64,000 nt of DNA from contig NC_053197.1 in NCBI RefSeq assembly GCF_905163445.1, positions 10,850,001-10,914,000 of the forward strand, read 5' to 3'. Under the pieces are notes generated by a model. The model ran no database searches and was not told where the DNA came from. It saw nothing but the letters and a program-made list of their open reading frames with translations. Both the position numbers and the translations under genes were made by a program. Below, in pieces: positions 22,801 to 34,024 of the stretch. Every line of letters begins with the position of its first letter. The first letter of the stretch is position 1. This DNA is from Pararge aegeria. Taxonomy: Eukaryota; Arthropoda; Insecta; Lepidoptera; Nymphalidae.

Positions 22801-25800
22801 TATGTATCATTTCATCTAACAATATTGACAACCATTTTTACAGAATTAATTATTAATATTTTTCAGAATTAATTATTGAATATTTTTATTAAACATTATT
22901 CTCTTAATTCATATATCATCCATTTATATATAATGTTTCTTATATATATATGTAGCATAGCAAACACTTATGCACTGGTGAATTGCGAAAAATTGTACCA
23001 CCTAACTTACTTGCTTTTTCTCTGCGTGTAATACAATATAATACAATAATTCATAATTCATTCCAAAATGTAAAAATAGCTATGAAATTAAAATGGCATA
23101 CATATAAGAAGTGTCTCATCACAATATGCATTGAGTCGGCCGTTGTGTTTTCAATGCCATAGGGAATCAGGGTCGACTTATTGTTATGTTAATGGTTAAA
23201 GGCGGATTTATTTTTATCCGACGTTACGACACGTCCTGCCCGGACGTGATCACTAGCGCTTACATATGTCGAGTTCAGACACATCAGACTATTTTAAATC
23301 AGTACACACGGTCAATACAAACCTAGAAAAGGTCGAACGTTTACAATGTTCTATAATTCATCAGATTCCAATTCAGATTTTGAAGAACATTCTATTATGC
23401 TGACCACTCTTAGAAGAGAAAGGAAGCGACTACCACATAACTTACCTTATATTTTTTGTGCAAAACTTGCATGTCCTGAACATGGAGCCAACAAACTGTT
23501 CAACTATTGTCGTACCCACTCCTAGCACGTTAGTAGTACCAAGATTGCTGTTGGAGTGAAAGAAACATAATAATGCTTACATGCACAGCAACATTTTTGT
23601 TTTTACTTTAAAATGAACTAGCGGCGCGTGCAACTAGGATTGTTATATGAGCAAAAACACTAATGCCCGTTTTCACTAACAACGTAAAAGGCAAGTAAGT
23701 AACGCGAAATCAAAGAAGATTCCTAGCCTTACCTTTCACCAATCGATTTTACCTAGGCAACTCATAAAACCTAACTTGTGTATGGCACAAGGTGTGGTAT
23801 TTTGTATTTGTATTATCATAATTTTCGCATAGATTTAAGGTTAAAAGTGTCAGTTTAAGAGTCCCCTAAACTTTAAGATCGCCTTACGTCGTTAGACATC
23901 ACATAAGAGTTCGTGAAACGTTTTTTTCTCTAGAAATTACCAACATCCCTAGGCTATCTGATTAGACGATTCCTAGGTCTAGTGAAAACGGGCAAAACTT
24001 TTCGCCTCTAGATGTTTGTCTTTGTTACTTGGCTCTTGTAAACACGTGTAAATTAAATAATATGGAGTACAGGCTCACGAGTTGAACGCGGTGGGACCAC
24101 AATTTGGTATGGCGGGCTGTGATCTGTTCTCCTTTCTGACGGGAGACGCGGACGATGCAGAACATCAGAAGCAATTAATGCGAGAGGAGAAAGAGAAGGC
24201 CATGTTCTCTGGAAGAAAGAGTAGACGGGAACGTCGCGCACATCGGTAAGTTGATCTAGAATTTTCAGAGGAACCGAAGTTCTACATATTATCTACATAA
24301 AACAAGGTTCTAAATATTCTCATTGAGTGGAATTGTAATTTCTTTTGAAAAAAGTTAATGTCTGTAGACTCAACCAAAGTTCTGTTATGATCGAAAAATG
24401 TCTGTATTTTATATTTATTTAATATAATAGTTAAGGTTAAATAATTAGTTGCCGAGGGAGCTAGAGGTAACACGGGTGTGACATTTGTTTTTTTGTTTGC
24501 ATGTGCCAGTATTTTTGTTTTTTTCTCTGTCGCTTTAAAGAGTCTTTGTTTCCGAAGTTTACACTACGAGTACCAGTAGTTAGTGTTAGTTTCTAAACTT
24601 ACCATATTTCTTATGGTTCTTCACCGATTGGCGCAGTGGGCATTGAAACAGTTCTCTAAAACCAAGGCTGTGGGTTCGATTCCCACAACTGGAAAATGTT
24701 TGATGAACATGAATATGTTTCAGTGTCTCGGTTTTTATCTGTATATTGTTAGTGTTTTTGTATATTATTCATAAAATATTCATCAGACATCTAGATGGCG
24801 ATGTGTGTTTCGTCGTAGTTCAAGTTTTTACTTATCTGTAACAATTACGCAGTTTAACCCAATGATCCGAAATCATCGACAGGGCTGCTTGGAAGCACAC
24901 CACTCGGCTCTCATCTCTCAGAAGATAGAAAAATTCTAAAGGTTATAAACTGTAAATGTTGAAAACGTGCAATCTGCTGAGAATATGCCTTATGTACCGG
25001 TGGTAGAGTCACTACTAACAGTCTGACTTGACGTTTGAAAAATGCTTATAATAATGACAGGAATAAACATTTATTTCAGACTTTTCCATCCATAGATTGT
25101 TAGGATGTTAGTAACAATTTTTCCTCAATAACTAATTTAGTTCCGATTAGTTAAAATAGGATAAACTAGACCTACCTATATAAATGAATTTTGTATTTAA
25201 AATGTCAAAATAAACCTCTAAATATTCCTCAGGGACAAGAAGCTAGCAACACGTGTTGTAAGCCCACCAAGCTACGCCGCTCCGTCGTCGTTCGCGCCCG
25301 CCAGTCGGTCACCTAGTCGCTCGCCGTCCCGAAGCCCGTCACCGGAACACAGCGCTATAGAGTTCATTACCTCCTTTGGTCCAGAGGAGGAGGAAAAGCC
25401 ACGTGAGTATATCTGTTTTTTGTTTTAAGTTTTAGTTCTTAATTGCACACAAGAATAAGGTTCAAAGCCAACCTATCAGGCTGCATCATCAATCACCATC
25501 AGGTGTGATTGCAGTCAAGAGCTTGTCTATAAGCATAAAAACTATATATATAGTATTAAGTATGTTTAATCAGATATAGATCTGGTTTAAAAAAGAAGCC
25601 TCGGCCCGGTACACCGTTACAGAAGAAGCAAAACATATATATTTATGTTTACATATTTAAAAAAAAACTCCTGGTTATTACTAATGAACATAAAAAGTAA
25701 TCATTATTATCTACAAAAAAATCCGCGAGGCGGCTACATGTCTAACTGCTAAGTCTTAATAACCGCTTTTTTGTTACCATTTGTCAAAAACACTGGTACA

Positions 25801-28800
25801 ATCGAAAAATAGTGACATTCCTATTATGATATTGATCCAAATAAATCATTTTATAATTAAGAATGATTATGTACCTGCAAATTTCCCTTTTAAATCATGC
25901 AAATTGGACCTGTCGTTTAGAAGTTAGGACGGGTAGAGAAATGGCAAGCCGTCCGGCCGCGTATAGTTTGGAAAAACGGTAGGTGGCGCTGCAATTAGAT
26001 TCTAGGTTTTTAAAAATATTACAACGGTAATAACCGATTTGGCGCAGACGAAATTGCGCGGGTCGGCCAGTTTTCTTATAAAGCTCTAAATTCTTATAAT
26101 TGAAAATAATATTTACTTGACAAGTGTTTCTTTACAGCACAACTGTCAAAGCCTTTGTATGCAGATAAACTGAAGCAAAACTTGAAGAAGCCTGATATGT
26201 TGTATTCTGAAGCTGTTAGAAAACCAAGACCCCGGTAAGTGCTGTAGTATTGTATATTAAGTGCTAGTAATTTTATTCACAAATCATACATTAGGTATAA
26301 GTTTAAAAATATGTTATATTTGTTACTTTATCACGCTAGAAAAACTGAATGGATTTAAATAAAATGTTTCATAGTATAGGACCATGCCCTTTTATAAACA
26401 GCAATATTACAAACGCGAAAGTTTGGATGTATATGTTACTCAATCTCGTCCGAACAACTGATCGGATCTGGATGAAATTTGGCACAGTTAGATTAGAGTT
26501 AGAGCACTAAGCTTACTTTTAACCCGGAAAGACTCACAGAGCAAGAGTTCGACATGTTTTTTTTGCACCAAGTTCAGGGGTCTCAGAATTAGGCATATGA
26601 ATCAGAATTTACACGCGAACGAAGTCTCGGGCAAAAACTAGTGATAAATTTATCAACCGAAAAAGTGCCTGGCGGCAACGGAGAATAACCACGCTGAGGG
26701 CGAAAATGATGCCCATTTTTTGATGGACAATAATATAATTCCTAACAATTCGCAAGTCCCAAGAATTTTCTAATATTTATCAACCATTCGCTATACTATT
26801 TTTCATTCGTTAGATCCATTATTGATTTTAACTTTTAACATATATCCTGTGCAACAATAACACTTAATTATTAAAACCAAATCTATTCCTTAGCTAAACC
26901 GATTGAAAAGTCATCCTTAACTATTGTGTGACTTGTGTTCTAAAATGATCAGCGGAACATATGTGTTTCGTTTGTAGGTCAAAATCGATCGACCTGACGC
27001 GTCCTAAAATCGGTCCTCGTGGACCGAACTCAGTTTCCCGCTCCGCATCGCGATCGAGGTCAAGGTCAAAGTCGCACTCGTCGAGGTCGAGGTCACGCTC
27101 CAGATCATCCAGGTCGCGCTCCAAATCCTTCGCCCCATATAGACGGACAAGGTCGCGATCGAGGTCGAGGTCGCGTCCCCCAAATTACAGGAGACGATCT
27201 CGGAGCCGTCTTTCCAAGTTAGTATAATTTCGTATGAATATAACAGTTCAAGTTCTGATTCCTACAAACAAATATACTTGATTGTATACTGTAAGTATTT
27301 ACAACTTTAGGTTTTACTGTTTATTAAATTTAACGTTTCAGCTTAGCACATATCTTGCATTGTTTATATTTAGACTGTGTTTTAGTTACTACTATTGTTT
27401 TGTGCAGTATGTTAAATGTATTCGAAATTATATTTGTATATTTCTAGCAATAATTAATTACTGCTTATTTTTCTAATTTTTTGACCGTTACCATACTGTA
27501 ACGATTGTATTTGGAGCGATAAAGTAATTTTTGGGTTTCAATGATTAATCGCTTAGTAACTGCATGCAGTATGTGTTGTTAGTGAGAATGCAATTTGAAT
27601 AGTTATACATTTTGTATTGTATTGTAATTGTAATTAATAGTGTGATTTCCTGTCCACAGTCTTGCTAGTGGCTATGCAAACCATAATAGATCCAGGTCAA
27701 TTTCATTTGAAAGGTAAGCTTGTACTGCTTTTGATGTGCCCATAAACGGACAGCTACAGCGACATGTAATTTTAAATTTTATGGTATTATTGTACTAAAA
27801 TGATTGTGTTTTAACAGTAACGAAAAGAGTGCGGCTCAGAAAAAGGCGGTTCCAAGATATTACGGGCGGCGAAAGGAGGATAAGTCGTCGAGCGAATTGT
27901 CCTTAGACTCTGATTCCAGCGATTCACCTGATGATGAAAAAAATAAGTAAGTTAATATTATGTATTTTAAGTATGTAATAATAAAACCCTGCTTTGCTTC
28001 TGACTAAAAATGTTTTGTATATGTATTTTTCTTTTATTCCGTAACAGCTAATTTAAAGAATACTTTTACCCTGGTTATACAATGTGTAACGAAATTACGA
28101 AATACTGTTGAAGGGTGCATAAGTATTCATTACTTATAGTAATCACCCTGTAAAAGTATTAAATCAGAAGAAGTTTATTTATTTTTCCATACAAACTAAT
28201 TCAAAACATTCTAAATGACAACCCTATGTAAGATGAAAGACCGACACGTGCACAGTACCTACGCTACACGACACGTATCTAATAAGGTGGCAGGAGCCCC
28301 TTGATTTTACTTTTGCATGTGTTGTGAGGGCCGTATCGACTTTCTTTAAATACAAACTATTAGCGTTTCGGTTTTACGGATAAGTCTAGAAGAAAGTAAA
28401 TAATGTACTCTAAAGCCCCTGAAATATTATTTCGGCTTTCATTTACACGTTGCATAAACCCTTTTTGGGGTGGTGTGTTGCATAAATAAAAGTATCATAT
28501 GGACAAAAGTCCATAATGTTACTTATTCGTTTATTTCTTTGTTACTTATTGTACATTTGTATGGTTCGGCTTAGCTACTGAACCGATCTTGATGAAGTTT
28601 GTCACATAAATAACATTTTAGCCTAAGAACATACAGAATCATACCTAAAGCCACTCATATTTTCAGCTAATTTTAATTAACATGGCCCATAGTGATTATA
28701 TCATTGCAATCAACAATTTAACTTCACTAAAATTTTGTTTTAATCCACATTACAGGTCAGCGGTGGGCAATAAATCAAACACAAACCAGAATCAGTTACG

Positions 28801-31800
28801 ATTGTCTGGATCCAGCGCCAAAGTCAGTAAGAATCATTTGTTGTTGAACTGTACGCTTGTATAGCACAAATAGTTAACCCATAGTTTAAAACTTTACAGA
28901 CAAACCAAGTATTTATTAGTAAATTAAAGATTATTTATTTTGAGCAACAACCCCAATTATATTAGTACTAATTAATATTAATTCAATGTAAGAAATTATT
29001 AAGGGTCACTACAGACCACAGGTTTTCAATCGCCTGATAGTATAGTTTGTTGCTTAAATACACGTGAAGATCTAAACGCAAATTCAACGATTTTAATAAT
29101 CTGCTCATAGAAGTTATTTACAATCCATCCAATTCCAACATCGAATAATAACATATGAGACTGTTATCGGTTCACGTACAACTGATGAGGCGACAGCAAT
29201 AGTGAAAATGTTTGCATATAACCACCTGCACTTACCTGCGACTTGTGCATTAAGGATTCTACACACCAAACCCGTCGACTTCCCGATAACTGGCTTTCTC
29301 AGCGGCTTTATTTTAAGATAATCTTGTTGTGAACTAGCGCCCTTAAAATCATTCCGCTGTCATGAAAGTGGTATTATATTTTCACGACTAGGGGACTTAG
29401 TCGCTCGACGATTTCGGAAGTTTCTGATTTTGTCCCGACGACAAAATTTTCTAACTTTTAACAAGTTGTGATATCGCCGACAACAAAGCCTCCCGGCGTA
29501 ACGGCGGCTTGGATGTGTAGACTCTTTCGTGTGTATAGTACGCACAACCTAAGTTGGCTGGTCTATAATAAGTCTTATGCGCTGCGATTATATAGTTCTT
29601 AGGAATTTTATATTAATTGTATATAAGCCTTAATGACCTGCCAATTAATTAAGATAGTATGTACCAACATATGAAACGATTGATAAAATCGGTCTTCGTC
29701 GCGATCGCAGGTCATTGTAAACTATCAACAACATATTTTGACTCCTTTTATCGGTTTTATCTACAGATGTTTGTTTTATACAAACAGTTTTAGAAAATTC
29801 TTTTTTAACCACTGATGTAATTTTACAACCATACAATTGTTATACCTAACTGTCTGAGTTTGGCTTGGTGTCAAATTGTTTTTTTTATTCTCAATGCTAA
29901 GATTTAGTGATCCTGAAAAAAAACTCGATCCATAAATTTCAACAAAATCGTTTTAAGACGTTTCCAAAAAGAAAATGAAAGAGAGTGTCTTTCTGATTCG
30001 TAGTAAACGGGTCACAGATTTCAATTGAATAAAAATGTTTTAATTTCAGTTTGACCACCCTCCCAAAATTTCCAAAATACATTTTGTTAATTAGGTAAAG
30101 CAATATATTTTGAAGTAAGTTTAATAAAGATAATTTAGTATAGATTTATTTAATGAAACGTTTTAATATCAGAATATAAAACAGCGGATGTAATTGTGAT
30201 AATTAGACTTAATAATGCTTTATAACTCACAATTTCACAAAAAAGTTCTCACTCATAACATTTTTTTGTAATATTTCGTGGAATTAACAGAAATATTTTT
30301 CCAGGGCCCGTCGCGGGAGACAATATCAATGAAAGAAAAGTTAAAAAGGAAAATGCAGGCACAGTTATCCAGGCAATGTGAGTTTTCTTAAAAAATACAT
30401 TTTAGAATATACTTGATGTCTAGTTTTACATGCTGGTTCAAAAATGAGAAATCTCTGTCTGCACGGCTAGCATGTGCAGTAGACAATTTTCTCCCAGAGG
30501 AAAGGATAAGAATTTACTTCTTCTTTCTTTCTCCTGCCACAGCTTTATCAACTCTCAGAGCACTGGCGCACAAGTGGAAAAATATCCAAATAATACATTT
30601 GTAATAATAAACGGGGGTAAACTTCTCTTATTCCATGTTCCCGTGTTTTAGCAGGTGGACACGTCCTATCCCTTGTCAAGGTTGATGTTTTGTATCAAAT
30701 ATTTTGGTAAGTTTTGCATAAAGTTCATGTTCCCTATATTGGTTTTGAGTATTGTATTTGTAGTTTATGTATTTTTTTATCAGCAGAAACAATAAATATA
30801 AAATATATGGTCAGCAGCAATGCTTGCTGATTTCTGTTGGTCAATTCGCCGAGAAACTCCAATAGAAACGATGAAAAGGAAAAAAAGCTACAAAATAACA
30901 AATTTTCTCACCATATAATGAGATAGCTGACTGATTCATTTTGTTCATTGTTCATTTTGTGACTAGGATTTTTCAATGTAAAACTTAGACTGTAATATTT
31001 ATTCATTTCGTTATAATAATTGATGTTTTAATAATATTATTTGTTAATTAAATAAATAATGGAAATCTACGTGTGGTACTTAATTGTATGTCAGATTCCG
31101 TGTTAAGAGCACAAAATATGAAGAATTCATGCATGAAAACAAGAAGGAAAAAAAAAAAGCTTTTTTTGCAGACCAGTGTTATTAGCGGACTCAAACTACG
31201 TGTTATGCTCTAGTGCATGAGTTAACCGAATGTGATTACAAAATAAAAATGAAATTTATGGAAAAAATGGAAAATGTTTAAATTAGGAAAAAATATAAGG
31301 TTATTCATTGAAAATAGGATAATACAGACATAAAATGGCAACAATCATTGAATAGTTAGATTATGTAAGTTGCCTAGTAAAAATCGATTGATGTAAGTTA
31401 AATAAATGTATGCCTAATCTTCTTTGAATGGGCGTTGCTTATTAGGCGTAAGCTGTGATAGCACATTGGGCAGGAGCTCAACTTCCCTTTCGGGGTGCCG
31501 AGTTCGCATCCCAGCATGCAACTCTAACTTTTCTAAGTTATGTGTGTTTTAAGTAACGAAAATATCACTTGCTTCAACAGTGAAGGAAAACATCGTGAGG
31601 AAACCTGCATGCCTAAGAGTTCTACATAATGTTCTCAAAGGTATGTGTGGAGTCCACCAATCCGCAAATAGGCCAGCGTGGTGGACTACGGCCTTAACTC
31701 CCCTTATGATCGTGGAAGGGGAGCCGTGCTCGGTAGTGGGCCGGTGATGATGATGATTTAGGCATTGCTTTGTTCGTCGACAGTGAAAACAGGCATTAGA

Positions 31801-33948
31801 TTACTTTCTTAGATATCTATCTATCTATATATATATTCTCAGTTAGTAATTGTTCTTCTTCGTTTCAGTGCGCGCAGACAAGCGGGCTGAGGCAGAGCGT
31901 TTGGAGCGAGAGTCGCGCAAGCAGGCGCGGCGCGATGAAGAGATGCGGGAACTGGCCATCAAACTGCGTCGCAAGTCCGTACACTTATAAATAAATAAAT
32001 AATTATATTACGAAAGTACACACTTCGCCATCTAGCCCTAAAGTAAGCGTAGTGTTATGGGTACTAAGATGACTGATGAATATTTCTGAATAATATACAT
32101 AAATACTTATTGTATACAGATAAACACCGAGACACCGAATAAACATTCATGTTCAACACACAAACATTTTTTAGGTGTGGTAATCTCGGACTCAGAAAGC
32201 AGGGTCACTGCCCAGTGGGACTAAAAGTACTAAATTAAGTTAAAGCAATGCCGGTACTGCGTAGTTCCAACTTTCGTGCCAAAAACTACAACATTTCAAG
32301 TTTTCGTTAAACCCTGAAATCTTGTAGTTGGTAATACCCAAGTTATCTATATCTACCCTCCAGGATCAACGATACCTGTAACGTTTCATTCTAGTAAACA
32401 AAACCATCGGTGGTCAAGTCAGCAGAAAGAAAAATTTAAGGTCCATGTAACGTGTCGTGAATAGTGGTCTTTAACTTTTAGTACTTTAATGAAGCGTACA
32501 GAATGCCAAGTGTGAGATTTTCTACTACGTTTAATTATTCGATCGTGTGAAAATTAACTTAGATTTATTTGGTATCGAAGCGCCATCTAGTGACAGTACG
32601 GTTTCACATAAACGTAACTAGATAATCGTAGCTCCTTCGATACCATATAAATCTTAGTTAATTTACACGATATTAAATAAGTAAACTTTGGTAGAAAATC
32701 TCACTCCTTCTGTTTCATAAAAAATGTAAATGAAGTATACGGTCAATGAAGTATACGGTTTAATAAAGAATTTTTATTTCAGACAACGTGAAATGAGACA
32801 TCAGCGTTGTCGTCGTTCCAGCGAGGAAGATTCCGACAGAAGTCGCAGCGGCTCTTCTTCAAGGTTAATGATTTTTTATGTGTCCCATTATTCTGGTCTA
32901 CCAAAATCTTTCATGGAAAGTGTGGATCTCATCCAACAATATAATATTTTTTATTTAGTCAAAGCAAGTAAAAAAAAATATATACGACATCTAGGAAAGA
33001 AACAATAGTAACAAGTAGTGCTGTACAATTTGGCCGTTTAAACCGGCCATAAAATTTAACCAGGTTAATTAGTTCAGCAGCCAACTAATTAACTTAAACT
33101 AACCAGTTAAATTAATTATTAATATGTATTGAACTATTTTTTTTAGAAAACTATTCTCAAATATATTTTAATTTATTGGCATTGATTCTCCTGTGATAAA
33201 TTGAAATAAGTATTGTTTTTTCTTATCCCATTATTTTTAATTTTAATGCTTCTATGATGAAATTTGTTTCTACAGACAATCTCCGCACTCAGAGAAGAAG
33301 AGAGATGCCCGAAGTCGTTCAAAAAGCAAGCCACCGCAAGAAAAACCTATACCTGTCTGGGATGTCCATAAAGAACCTTCTCCACCACCATACAAACCTA
33401 AACTTCCTGAAATGGGAGCAATCCAGTATTTAACCAAAAAGAGAATTCCAGAGAGCTCAGAGGGTTATTTCAGAGATACCAGAATCGATGACAATAGAGA
33501 ACAAGGCTCTCAGAATAGATACGATAAATACCCGAACCGTGAGCCTGGAAGATATAGTGATAACTTTGCCTATGAACGTACCAGTAGATTTGACCAGGAC
33601 AGGCACCTTCCACCCAATATGAGACGCCAGCTCAGCCAAAGAGGGGGCTATAGGAACCAATATGTTAGGGATTCTGAACAAAATTATGGCGACAACTCCC
33701 GATATCGCGATCCCGAACACAGTTACGGTGATGGCCCCTCTAACCGCTATCGAGAGAACAAAGATTACGGTGACGGCCCATCAGGGCGCCATCGAGATTC
33801 TGAGCAAAATTATGGCATGGATGGGCCATCGTCTGGCAGATATCGCTCTGGACAAAATTATGGCGAGGGTCCCTCGAGCAGGTATAGAAACGACCAAGAC
33901 AGACAATCGAATAATTACAGAAACAAAGTTAAGCTTGTAGATTACTAA
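19811..33948 (+). CDS. CLASRP: CLK4-associating serine/arginine-rich protein, 16 exons, 837 aa
   Basis: Exons: 19811-19909, 20007-20104, 21085-21263, 21553-21714, 21827-21939, 24073-24245, 25233-25402, 26138-26234, 26978-27217, 27660-27713, 27818-27946, 28756-28822, 30305-30377, 31869-31974, 32783-32863, 33276-33948. All phases agree. The start 'MWHEARKQERLIRGMIVDY' matches vertebrate CLASRP. Residues 66-115 ('MMPWQGDKKNMIDRFDVRAH' to 'CNYERYR') form the DRY_EERY region shared with SWAP proteins. An acidic stretch lies at about 183-215, 'MFSGRKSRRERRAHR' near 260-275, 'IEFITSFG' near 320, an RS domain at about 375-443, and a charged helix at 535-605 ('MKEKLKRKMQAQLSRQ'). The family acts in nuclear alternative splicing and binds CLK kinases. 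The human form is about 674 aa; the excess here is partly a YG(D/E)GPS-repeat tail. Exon 6 has a poor pyrimidine tract. Exons 12 and 14 use weak donors. Confidence 0.93.
23346..23525 (+). other. Small open frame in CLASRP intron 5 (59 codons)
   Basis: ATG to TAG, with an acidic serine-rich start ('NSSDSNSDFEEHS'), a basic centre ('LRRERKRLPHNLPYIF') and four cysteines/histidines near the end ('CAKLACPEHGANKLFNYC'). It lies close to a MITE and in a locally GC-richer patch, so it may be a transposon-derived exon. I do not recognise it. Confidence 0.25.
23664..23994. mobile_element. MITE with 15-bp inverted termini, CLASRP intron 5
   Basis: The left end TGCCCGTTTTCACTA is mirrored exactly at 23980-23994. 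Both arms also carry GATTCCTAG-like words inside. It is about 331 bp and noncoding. No convincing flanking duplication was found, so the superfamily is open. Confidence 0.65.
24624..24820 (+). mobile_element. SINE type A (tRNA-derived), CLASRP intron 6
   Basis: The head has A-box-like TTGGCGCAGTGGGC and B-box GGTTCGATTCCC, then the shared body (TTCATAAAATATTCATCAG) and tail CTAGATGGCGATGTGTG. An internal deletion before the tail removes the usual GTACCCATAACACAAGC part. Other copies lie at 1786, 31988, 46055, 55906, 62134 and 62925. Confidence 0.8.
24870..25090 (+). mobile_element. LINE 3'-end fragment (CR1/Zenon-like tail), CLASRP intron 6
   Basis: Shares with 42180-42462 and, inverted, with 1925-2223 the order: TCTCATCTC..., GGTGGTAGAGTCAC, TTGACGTTTGAAA, TTATTTCA. 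There is no coding sequence. The class is inferred from the typical lepidopteran tail, not from an RT domain. Confidence 0.5.
26400..26642 (+). mobile_element. Dispersed repeat, possibly Helitron end, CLASRP intron 8
   Basis: Begins AACGCGAAAGTTTGGATGT, continues through GATCTGGATGAAATTTGGC, and ends GAAGTCTCGGGCAAAAACTAG. Related, partial stretches occur near 28540-28640, 44280-44430 and, inverted, 57120-57180. The CTAG end would fit a Helitron; this is an inference. Confidence 0.4.
28800..28835 (+). promoter_or_regulatory. Competing 5' splice sites at the end of CLASRP exon 12
   Basis: AAA|GTCAGT (donor at 28823) gives phase 0 and pairs with the acceptor before 30305. A stronger-looking donor A|GTAAGA lies 4 nt on (28827) in phase 1. 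It keeps the frame only with an upstream acceptor TTAACAG (exon from 30291). Crossed pairing shifts the frame and meets TGA within about ten codons. Confidence 0.6.
29340..29560. other. CpG-richer patch in CLASRP intron 12
   Basis: A block with many CG dinucleotides and balanced composition sits in an otherwise AT-rich intron, between the exon 12 donor and exon 13. No exon with good borders and an open frame in the right phase was found, and no terminal repeats. It could be a regulatory island or an old repeat. Confidence 0.25.
30413..30690 (+). mobile_element. Dispersed lepidopteran repeat, CLASRP intron 13
   Basis: Shares with the end of the window (63872-64000) the blocks CGGCTAGCATG, GACAATT, GAAAGGATAA and TCTCAGAGCACTGGCGCACA. 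The order matches, so these are two copies of one family. The class is unknown. Confidence 0.6.
31445..31759 (+). mobile_element. SINE type B, near full length, CLASRP intron 13
   Basis: A tRNA-like head with a degraded B box (GAGTTCGCATCCCAGCATG), then the body CACTTGCTTCAACAGTGAAGG, GCATGCCTAAGAGTTCT, GGCCAGCGTGGTGGACTACG, and the tail GTAGTGGGCCGGTGATGATG. It lies about 110 bp upstream of exon 14. Confidence 0.85.
31988..32223 (-). mobile_element. SINE type A inserted 13 bp into CLASRP intron 14
   Basis: Reverse orientation: the (AAAT)n tail lies next to the exon 14 donor (31975) and the tRNA-like head at the far end (TCACTGCCCAGTGGGAC). All body blocks of the family are present (GCCATCTAGCCC, TAAGCGTAG, TTATGGGTACTAAGATGAC). 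Confidence 0.85.
32512..32704. mobile_element. 193-bp foldback MITE, CLASRP intron 14
   Basis: Arms of about 70 bp: GTGAGATTTTCTAC at 32512 with TTGGTATCGAAG as the inner limit, mirrored from 32704 inward, with scattered mismatches. The short centre contains CGCCATCTAGTGACAGT. A transcript across it would form a long hairpin. No flanking duplication was found. Confidence 0.8.
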
Positions 33949-34018
33949 GTTAAATAGATTATCGCCAAATTAGTATGGTTATGTATCATAATTAGATAAG
34001 TGTAATGTAATTATTATT

Positions 34019-34024
34019 AATAAA
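34019..34024 (+). terminator. CLASRP poly(A) signal (AATAAA)
   Basis: First canonical hexamer after the CLASRP stop, about 70 nt downstream, in AT-rich sequence. The likely end of the transcript. Confidence 0.6.

Noticed and set aside
26921..27227. Extra genes in the CLASRP RS exon (minus-strand Asp/Leu/Arg frame and a plus-strand frame rich in Gly-Arg-Asp)
   Set aside because: They are shadow frames of the AGG/TCG/CGC-rich RS codons of CLASRP exon 9 (26978-27217).
33457..33940. Open frames overlapping the last CLASRP exon in other frames
   Set aside because: Shadows of the repetitive YGDGPS coding sequence; no start context, borders or family match.
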